Shown here piece after piece: positions 40,405 through 45,950 of a DNA stretch of 45,950 nucleotides (position 1 is the first letter of the stretch; each line of letters opens with the position of its first letter). Origin of the DNA: an uncultured Blautia sp. (lineage in GTDB: Bacteria; Bacillota; Clostridia; Lachnospirales; Lachnospiraceae). The notes under the pieces were generated by a model. The model was given only the letters and a program-made list of their open reading frames with translations. It was not told the DNA's origin and made no database searches. The position numbers and the translations under genes were made by a program. The DNA is taken from assembly GCA_900551075.1 (NCBI GenBank), contig URVB01000028.1:1-45950 (forward strand), read 5' to 3'.

Positions 40405-41823
40405 ATGATGAAGAAAAAAAGACTGATGATTCTCACAGTGACCTCTTGCCTGCTTCTTATGGCAGGGCCTGTATTCCTTATCCTATGCGGATTTTTTCTC
40501 CCTGAACAGTATGGGGATACCTTTGTGGGAGAGCTGAAAGAAAAATATGCACTGTTAAAGGAGGCGGAAGGAAAAAAAATTGTGCTTATCGGCGGAAGCG
40601 GCGTAGCTTTTGGTTATGACTGTTCTTTTATAAAGGAAATTTTTCCGGAATATGAGGTAGTGAATTTCGGCATGTACGGAGGGCTGGGAACAAAGGCTAT
40701 GATGGATTTGGCAGCGCAAAGCATCCATAAGGATGATATTGTGATTTTGTCCCCGGAGCAGGAGAAACAGTCCTTATCCTGTTATTTTGGGGCAGAATAT
40801 ATGTGGCAGGCTGCGGACGGCGCTTTTCATCTTCTCAGAGAGGTGAAGAGGGAAAACCGGGGAGAAATGGCAGGGAGTTTCCCTGATTTTGCAGCGGAAA
40901 AGCTGCGTTATGTGATAAAAGGAGAAAAGCCGGCGCCAGAGGGTGTATACAGTAAAAATTCCTTTGATGCTTATGGAAATATAGAGTCACAACTCTGTTC
41001 TTATAATATCATGCCGGAGGGATATGATAAAAATACACCTGTAAAATTTGAGGAGGATATTCCGGAAGAACGTTTTGTGGACTATATGAATAACTTTGCC
41101 AGAGAAATGGAGAAGAAAGGGGCTTTGGTATGGTATAGATTCTGTCCGGTGAACGGGAAAGCCGTTGCATCGCAAGAAGCTGTTGAAGATTATTATCTGC
41201 TGCTGCAGAAAAAAATAGTGTTTCCTATTATTGGCGATCCCAGAGAAAGTGTTATGGAGGCAGAATGGTTTTATGATACGAATTTTCATTTGAATTCCGG
41301 CGGAAGGCTTGTGAATACGGTTCAGACGGTCCGGGATATGAAGGCCATGCTGGGACGGACGGAAGCAGTAGCTTCTCCATATGTGCCGCTGCCGGAACCG
41401 AAGCAGGAGCGGATGGAGGAGGGAAATAATGAGGATGCGGTTTATTTTACCTGGAAGGAGGAAAACGGGAGGGCAGTTCTTACAGGGCTGACAGAAGAGG
41501 GAAAAAGGAAGGAAGTTCTTACGATACCCGTATCATTTGGAGGGCTTCCCGTAAAAACGCTGGGAGCGAAGGTATTTGCGGGAAATGAGAGGATTGAGAG
41601 AATTATTATTCAGAAGGGAATGGAATTTATAGAGGATGGTGCTTTTCAGAGCTGCAGCAGTCTGAAAGCCGTGAAGGTAGAAAATGATAATCCTTCTGAA
41701 ATTCGTCCGGGCCAAAAGCTTCTTGAGGGAACCGGGGCACTGATCCATGTAAATCAGAGGGCTCTTTCGGATTATCGGACAAATTATTTCTGGTCACTCT
41801 ATGCAGGGCGGATTACATATTGA
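40405..41823 (+). CDS. Membrane-anchored SGNH-like protein with C-terminal BspA-type LRR
   Basis: This 472-residue protein has an N-terminal signal anchor (residues 7-31). An SGNH-like domain spans about 55-325, with LIGGSGVAFGYD (Ser65 candidate nucleophile), VVNFGMYGGLGTKAMMDL, and FYDTNFHLNSGG (Asp291, His295). From about residue 355 a BspA-type leucine-rich segment follows (VLTIPVSFGGLPVKTLGAKVFAGNERIERIIIQKGMEFIEDGAFQSCSSLKAV). This is the same pair of modules as the 37054 lipoprotein but in the opposite order. It begins 9 bases after the MBOAT stop with only a weak ribosome binding site, suggesting coupling. Its stop codon overlaps the first putative LytTR half-site of the GH43 promoter. 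Confidence 0.75.
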   Translation: MMKKKRLMILTVTSCLLLMAGPVFLILCGFFLPEQYGDTFVGELKEKYALLKEAEGKKIVLIGGSGVAFGYDCSFIKEIFPEYEVVNFGMYGGLGTKAMMDLAAQSIHKDDIVILSPEQEKQSLSCYFGAEYMWQAADGAFHLLREVKRENRGEMAGSFPDFAAEKLRYVIKGEKPAPEGVYSKNSFDAYGNIESQLCSYNIMPEGYDKNTPVKFEEDIPEERFVDYMNNFAREMEKKGALVWYRFCPVNGKAVASQEAVEDYYLLLQKKIVFPIIGDPRESVMEAEWFYDTNFHLNSGGRLVNTVQTVRDMKAMLGRTEAVASPYVPLPEPKQERMEEGNNEDAVYFTWKEENGRAVLTGLTEEGKRKEVLTIPVSFGGLPVKTLGAKVFAGNERIERIIIQKGMEFIEDGAFQSCSSLKAVKVENDNPSEIRPGQKLLEGTGALIHVNQRALSDYRTNYFWSLYAGRITY

Positions 41824-41889
41824 CGATCTGCGCTGAAAAAATGACGTTTTGCGTAAAAAACATGGAAAAAAACAAAAAAATGATATAAT
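41822..41889 (+). promoter_or_regulatory. Putative LytTR operator pair and extended -10 promoter of GH43
   Basis: TGACGATCTGCGC (from 41821) and TGACGTTTTGCGT (from 41842) are direct repeats with a 21-base period. The 9-mers GACGATCTG (41822-41830) and GACGTTTTG (41843-41851) align with the GH3 operator. An extended -10, TGATATAAT, is at 41881-41889. The second repeat to -10 distance equals that at the GH3 promoter. Confidence 0.6.
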
Positions 41890-41950
41890 GATGCACAAAG
41901 AAAATCAGTGACGGAGACATAAAATATACAAAAATAACAGGGAGGATGAA

Positions 41951-43408
41951 ATGATGAAAACAAAGCAGGCGTTTAACCCGTATATGCCGGGATGGGAATA
42001 TGTACCGGACGCAGAGCCTCACATTGTAGGAGACAGGGTCTATGTATATGGTTCGCATGATTTATTTAACGGGCTGAATTTTTGTCTGGGGGATTATGTA
42101 TGCTGGTCCGCTCCGGCAGACGATCTTGGAAACTGGAGATATGAAGGATGTATTTTTAAAAGAGATCAGGACCCTGCAGCGCCGAGAATCCGTCTGACAA
42201 ACGGACTTGCGGCTCCGGATATGGTACAGGGACCGGACGGCAGATATTATCTTTACTATTTTATGGGCGGAACAAAGATGATTTCTGTAGCGGTGTGTGA
42301 CGAGCCGGCAGGAAGTTATGAGTTTTATGGATATGTGAAATACAGTGACGGAGTGCCGATCGGCAAAAAAGATGAACCGTTCCAGTTTGACCCGGGTATA
42401 TTTAAGGATGACGATGGCCGTCTGTATCTTTACACAGGATTTGCTCTGGCAGGCAATCCGATTCTGCTGGATGGTTCCAAACCGACAGAGCACGGCCCCA
42501 TGTGCTTTGAACTGGACCCTTCAGACATGCTGACTGTAATAACCGGACCGGATTATATAGGTGTGGCCGGAGATAAGGAATCCAAGGGAACACCCTATGA
42601 AGGACATCCGTTCCTGGAGGCAAGCTCCATGCGGAAGTTTAACGGAACCTATTACTTTATTTACAGTTCCCTGAACAGCCATGAGCTTTGCTATGCGTAC
42701 AGTGATCATCCGACCGGCGGTTTTCAGTATGGAGGGATATTGGTCAGCAACGGGGATATCGGAATGCCGGGAGTGACAGATGTAAAGAATGCAAAGAACT
42801 ACACGGGAAATACTCACGGCAGTATTATTGAGATCAATGGGGAATATTATATCTTTTATCATCGTCACAGCAACCGCAAGCAGTCGTCCAGACAGGGATG
42901 CGCAGAGAAGCTCCGTTTTGAGAATGGAAAATTTTATCAGGCGGAAATGACCTCCTGCGGCTTAAACGGCGGACCCCTCAAAGGAAAGGGAAATTATCCC
43001 GCGTATATTGCATGTAATCTTTATGGCAAAAAGGGAACGCGTTTTCTCAGTATGATCAAACATCCGAAGAACGGCTATCCGTACTTTACCCAGGATGGCA
43101 AAGACAGAGAGGAAGGACCGGATCCGTATATTGCCAATATGTGCGACGGTGCGGCAGCCGGATTTAAATATTTTGACCTGCGGGATTCTCAGAAAATCCG
43201 TATCAATATAAAGGGCAATGCATCCGGAGTTGTAACTGTCAGGAACAAAGAAGACGGAGGTACAATAGCAAAGATTCAGATACGGCCTGTGAAAGAGGCA
43301 CATGGTTTTACGGCAGAGCTGTCTGGAGCACTAGGAGAAAAGGAAGCGCTGTTTTTTATTTATGAAGGAAAGGGAAGCTTTGATTTCCTCTCCTTTGACT
43401 TAAAGTAA
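41951..43408 (+). CDS. GH43-family glycosidase (arabinofuranosidase/xylosidase type)
   Basis: This 485-residue protein has a five-bladed beta-propeller (1-330) and a C-terminal carbohydrate-binding-like beta domain (about 345-485). The three acidic residues expected for GH43 can be placed in VPDAEPHIVGDRVYVYGSHD (Asp20, base), ATG-proximal LAAPDMVQGPDGRYYLYYF (pKa-modulating Asp) and YEGHPFLEASSMRKFNGTYYFIYSS (Glu, acid). There is no signal peptide, so it probably acts on imported oligosaccharides. Two consecutive ATG codons (41951, 41954) both sit well behind GGAGG. It has its own promoter with putative LytTR sites, and the two-component genes follow. Confidence 0.85.
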   Translation: MMKTKQAFNPYMPGWEYVPDAEPHIVGDRVYVYGSHDLFNGLNFCLGDYVCWSAPADDLGNWRYEGCIFKRDQDPAAPRIRLTNGLAAPDMVQGPDGRYYLYYFMGGTKMISVAVCDEPAGSYEFYGYVKYSDGVPIGKKDEPFQFDPGIFKDDDGRLYLYTGFALAGNPILLDGSKPTEHGPMCFELDPSDMLTVITGPDYIGVAGDKESKGTPYEGHPFLEASSMRKFNGTYYFIYSSLNSHELCYAYSDHPTGGFQYGGILVSNGDIGMPGVTDVKNAKNYTGNTHGSIIEINGEYYIFYHRHSNRKQSSRQGCAEKLRFENGKFYQAEMTSCGLNGGPLKGKGNYPAYIACNLYGKKGTRFLSMIKHPKNGYPYFTQDGKDREEGPDPYIANMCDGAAAGFKYFDLRDSQKIRINIKGNASGVVTVRNKEDGGTIAKIQIRPVKEAHGFTAELSGALGEKEALFFIYEGKGSFDFLSFDLK

Positions 43409-43439
43409 GAAAAATGAATCGCATAAACGTGATTCTTCG

Positions 43440-43468
43440 TTGTTTCATAACCATTTTCCTGATATACT
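43440..43468 (+). promoter_or_regulatory. Promoter of the LytTR two-component operon
   Basis: TTGTTT (43440-43445) and TATACT (43463-43468) are 17 bases apart, 39 bases before the regulator start. A weak hairpin (GAATCGC/GTGATTC, about 43417-43436) after the GH43 stop lies just upstream. Its right arm overlaps a single minus-strand LytTR-like 9-mer (CACGTTTAT). Confidence 0.55.
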
Positions 43469-43506
43469 GGCATTAGGTAAAGTGCAGGATTATGGGGGTG
43501 AAAGGT

Positions 43507-44217
43507 ATGATTCGGATTGCGGTAGTCGAGGATGATGCGCATGACCGGAAGGAACTGGAAAAGTGTCTGCATCGTTATGAGGAAGAAAAGAAGCTGAAAT
43601 TTTCAATCAGAGAATTTCAGGATGGCGAGGATATCGTAACGGATTATACCGCAGATTACGATTTGATTCTGATGGATATAGAGATGGCATTTCTGAACGG
43701 AATGAAAACCGCGGAAAAGATACGGAAATTAGATTCTGATGTTATGATTATTTTTATTACGAATATGCCTCAGTATGCGATTCAGGGATATAAGGTAAAC
43801 GCTCTGGATTATATGCTGAAGCCTATTTCGTACTTTTCTTTTTCGGAAAGCCTTGGAAGGGCATTGATGCGTGTGAAAAACAAAGAAAAAGAATATATCA
43901 CGATCGCCCAAAAAGGCGGAAGGATGAAACTGGATGTATCTAAGATCTGCTATGTGGAGGTGCAGGATCATCTTTTGATTTACCATACTACAGAAGGCGA
44001 GTTTGTGACAAAAGGAACCATTCGCGATGTGGAAGGTTGGCTTGACCGGAAGAAATTTTTCCGGTGCAACAGATGTTACCTGGTAAATCTGGAGTATGTG
44101 GAGAATTATCTTGGCAGCGGCATTACGGTGCATAAAGATATGATTCAGGTGAGCCGCGGCAGGAGGAAACCGTTTTTGGATGCATTGAATGAATATATGA
44201 ATGAGGCAGGCAAATGA
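43507..44217 (+). CDS. LytTR-family response regulator (AgrA/LytR-like)
   Basis: This 236-residue regulator has a receiver domain at residues 1-120, with Asp9-Asp10, phosphoacceptor Asp57 in LILMDIEMAFLNGM, and Lys in LDYMLKPISYFSF. The LytTR DNA-binding domain is at 135-236 (YVEVQDHLLIYHTTEGEFVTKGTIRDVEGWL, FFRCNRCYLVNLEYVENY, VSRGRRKPFLDALNEYM). LytTR proteins bind paired 9-bp direct repeats about two helical turns apart; such pairs occur ahead of the GH3 and GH43 genes. The ATG at 43507 begins the receiver fold and has GGGGG upstream. It overlaps the kinase gene by an ATGA junction. Confidence 0.93.
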   Translation: MIRIAVVEDDAHDRKELEKCLHRYEEEKKLKFSIREFQDGEDIVTDYTADYDLILMDIEMAFLNGMKTAEKIRKLDSDVMIIFITNMPQYAIQGYKVNALDYMLKPISYFSFSESLGRALMRVKNKEKEYITIAQKGGRMKLDVSKICYVEVQDHLLIYHTTEGEFVTKGTIRDVEGWLDRKKFFRCNRCYLVNLEYVENYLGSGITVHKDMIQVSRGRRKPFLDALNEYMNEAGK

Positions 44218-45539
44218 TCACAGCAGATGTAATGAATACACCGGGGTATTATTATGCAATTGCTTATTGGCTTTCTGCACTTGTGGTTGTCAATATGAAC
44301 AGGAAGCTGGAGGGCTGGAAAAGATGGCTTGCGGATATACTGTCTCTTTCTGCGCTTCTGTTATTTATGAACTTAACTGATGGCGTACGCCGGTCTTTGT
44401 TTATCCCGTCCATGATCGTCATTATCTTTCTCATATTTGCGTACATTTATTTTTACTGCGGATTTCAGCCGCAGGAGGCAGGATATTATTGTGTAAAAGT
44501 ATTTATAAACGGTGAGTTTGCGGCCTCTCTTTGCTGGCAGATTTATTATCACTCCGCTATGGGCAGAGAGGGAATGCCCTGGCATTGGAGATGGGTGGAA
44601 ATGACCATGGTATATGCTCTGATCTTCGGCTTTCTTTATCTCTTTGAAAGGCATTTAAAAAAGGGGATCGAGGAGCTGCAGATTACCAGAAGAGAGCTTG
44701 CGGTAGTGGTGGTGGTCGCTGCGGCCATTTTCTGTGTCAGCAATATGAGCTATCTCGACCAGAACGGGCTTTTCAGCGGCAGGCTTGCCGTGGATATTTT
44801 TATTATCCGTACACTGGTGGATCTGAGCGGAATGGCCGTCCTATATGCATACCATATCCAGGTAAAAGAGGTACAGCTCTGTTTTGAAAAGGATACTCTC
44901 CGGAATATTATGGATATGCAGTACAAAAGCTATCAGCTTACGCAGGAAAATATCGACCTTGTGAATCGGAAATATCATGACCTGAAGCACCAGATCACTC
45001 TTTTGAAAGCAGAAGTGAATACAGAAAAAAGTAATCGTTATCTGGAAAAGATGGAACAGGAGATTAGGGTATACGAGACACAGAATAAAACAGGGAACAA
45101 GGTTTTGGACGCAGTTTTGTCGAGCAAGAGTCTGTATTGTCAGAATAACGGCATTGAGCTGAAATTTATGGTAGAAGGCGAGCTTCTGGATTTTATGGAG
45201 GATATGGATATCAGTGCTTTGTTCGGTAATATGCTGGATAATGCGATTGAATGCGCCGAAAGACAGACTGAAAAGGACAGAAGACTGATAGGGCTGTATA
45301 TGAATGGAGAAAAGCAGTTTCTGCGTATCCGTACAGAAAATTATTGTGCGGAAAGGCTGTCCTTTAGAGGGGGAATGCCCATTACCACAAAAAAGGACAG
45401 GCGCTTTCATGGTTATGGGATGAAAAGTATCCGCAAAACAGTGGAAAAGTATGGCGGCTCGGTAGTGGCATCTCAGGAAAACAGTTGGTTTGAACTGAAA
45501 ATTTTGATTCCCATTAAAAAGCCCGATAAAAAATCCTAA
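44214..45539 (+). CDS. GHKL-type sensor histidine kinase (AgrC/NatK-like)
   Basis: This 441-residue kinase has about six N-terminal membrane helices (residues 10-225), with no large outer domain. A cytosolic dimerisation region follows, with the phosphoacceptor box NRKYHDLKHQITLLKAE. The GHKL ATPase domain shows ALFGNMLDNAIECAER (N box) and FHGYGMKSIRKTVEKYGGS (G box). Such kinases pair with LytTR regulators and often sense peptides or small molecules in the membrane. No agrB/agrD-like genes are nearby, so the signal may be a sugar-related or envelope cue. Translation is coupled to the regulator. Confidence 0.92.
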   Translation: MITADVMNTPGYYYAIAYWLSALVVVNMNRKLEGWKRWLADILSLSALLLFMNLTDGVRRSLFIPSMIVIIFLIFAYIYFYCGFQPQEAGYYCVKVFINGEFAASLCWQIYYHSAMGREGMPWHWRWVEMTMVYALIFGFLYLFERHLKKGIEELQITRRELAVVVVVAAAIFCVSNMSYLDQNGLFSGRLAVDIFIIRTLVDLSGMAVLYAYHIQVKEVQLCFEKDTLRNIMDMQYKSYQLTQENIDLVNRKYHDLKHQITLLKAEVNTEKSNRYLEKMEQEIRVYETQNKTGNKVLDAVLSSKSLYCQNNGIELKFMVEGELLDFMEDMDISALFGNMLDNAIECAERQTEKDRRLIGLYMNGEKQFLRIRTENYCAERLSFRGGMPITTKKDRRFHGYGMKSIRKTVEKYGGSVVASQENSWFELKILIPIKKPDKKS

Positions 45540-45565
45540 AAATTGAAAAAATGAGAGAAAACCTG

Positions 45566-45594
45566 TTGACAAGATAGAGTTTCTTCAGTATAAT
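45566..45594 (+). promoter_or_regulatory. Consensus promoter of tRNA-Ser
   Basis: TTGACA (45566-45571) and TATAAT (45589-45594) are separated by 17 bases. A small hairpin (GCGTTT/AAACGC, 45602-45618) starts the transcript 37 bases before the tRNA. Confidence 0.88.
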
Positions 45595-45654
45595 GAACAA
45601 TGCGTTTGGGAAAAACGCTTTCAAATAGCATAAGAAATTATGAGTTCGGAGTCT

Positions 45655-45742
45655 GGAGAAGTACTCAAGAGGCCGAAGAGGTGCCCCTGCTAAGGGTATA
45701 GGTCGCTAACGCGGCGCGAGGGTTCAAATCCCTCCTTCTCCG
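45655..45742 (+). tRNA. tRNA-Ser (anticodon GCU)
   Basis: The cloverleaf is complete. The acceptor stem GGAGAAG pairs with CTTCTCC and is followed by discriminator G. The anticodon loop CTGCTAA carries GCT at 45689-45691. A long variable arm, typical of class II tRNA-Ser, follows, and the T arm is GAGGGTTCAAATCCCTC. CCA is not encoded. It reads AGC/AGU codons. Confidence 0.95.
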
Positions 45743-45779
45743 TTCAAATTTTTCTAAATGAAAAATTTGTAAAAAGTTG

Positions 45780-45808
45780 TTGACAAGCAGTTGAATGTAT
45801 GGTATTTT
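45780..45808 (+). promoter_or_regulatory. Upstream rRNA promoter (P1)
   Basis: TTGACA (45780-45785) and TATTTT (45803-45808) are separated by 17 bases, 37 bases after the tRNA. An AT-rich stretch follows. Confidence 0.65.
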
Positions 45809-45862
45809 GAATAAGTTGCTGATAACAACAAAAAACAAGCGACAAAAAAGTTAAAAAAGTTG

Positions 45863-45891
45863 TTGACAGATGTGGAAAGATATGGTAATCT
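45863..45891 (+). promoter_or_regulatory. Second rRNA promoter (P2)
   Basis: TTGACA (45863-45868) and TAATCT (45886-45891) are separated by 17 bases. The AAAAAGTTGTTGACA context is repeated from the upstream promoter, as is common for tandem rRNA promoters. Confidence 0.75.
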
Positions 45892-45950
45892 TAACAAGCT
45901 GTCGCAAGACAGGAACCTTGATAACTAAACAGTGAAACACATACGATTCT
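45892..45950 (+). other. Start of an rRNA operon leader, cut by the window end
   Basis: The text after P2 contains AACCTTGATAACTAAACAG, which resembles the leader that precedes 16S rRNA genes in Clostridia. The 16S gene itself is not in the window. Confidence 0.6.

Noticed and set aside
1..45950. CRISPR array or prophage
   Set aside because: No regularly spaced repeats, cas genes, phage structural genes or integrase were seen on either strand.

Overview
The window looks like chromosome from a gut Lachnospiraceae-type Clostridia. Supporting signs are AGGAGG ribosome binding sites, a low to moderate G+C content, a B. subtilis-like decarboxylase–nucleotide kinase–holB–ricT–trmN6–rsmI block, a domain-swapped GH3 glycosidase, several rare-sugar and glycoside genes, and a DNA gyrase sequence with the HGDSSIYG segment. 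The genus is an inference and was not tested by a search.

Layout. (1) 1-3130 is an AT-rich accessory patch. It holds the start of a possible Ntn-hydrolase gene, a Vat/XAT acetyltransferase gene broken by two in-frame stops, a CD3324-family small protein, a pair of tandem hairpins that look like an oriT remnant, a TIR-domain protein and a TnpV-type transposon protein. It reads as the residue of an integrated mobile element. (2) 3186-5217 is a VanS/VanR-like two-component system with the kinase gene first. (3) 5275-11053 is a housekeeping block: Orn/Lys/Arg-type decarboxylase, guanylate-kinase-like protein, DNA polymerase III delta', RicT, TrmN6, RsmI. (4) 11139-20083 is a rare-sugar locus: divergent SDR dehydrogenase, decayed zinc alcohol dehydrogenase, ROK repressor, ABC importer (permease, binding protein, ATPase), rhamnose-type mutarotase, D-lyxose isomerase and a D-tagatose/D-allulose 3-epimerase. 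A consensus promoter followed by a large inverted repeat is the probable ROK operator. (5) 20126-27583 holds gyrB-gyrA behind a structured leader, a small membrane-anchored protein, the two subunits of a class I fumarase and PlsC.

(6) 27718-45539 is a glycan island. It carries a GH78-like and a GH2 enzyme; a domain-swapped GH3 with a membrane anchor, plus a small membrane protein and an MFS glycoside transporter; a four-gene surface acylation cassette (BspA-LRR/SGNH lipoprotein, 57-residue membrane protein, MBOAT acyltransferase, SGNH/BspA-LRR protein); a GH43; and an AgrA/AgrC-like LytTR two-component system. (7) 45566-45950 has tRNA-Ser(GCU), then two rRNA-type promoters and the start of an rRNA operon leader, cut by the window end.

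Two observations stand out. First, the acylation cassette encodes two proteins that carry the same two modules (leucine-rich BspA-type repeats and an SGNH-like acyl-esterase/transferase fold) in opposite order on either side of an MBOAT acyltransferase. Second, the GH3 and GH43 promoters carry direct repeats matching the LytTR half-site core, 21 bp apart, with the second copy the same distance from an extended -10 in both. This suggests that the linked LytTR regulator controls the glycosidases.
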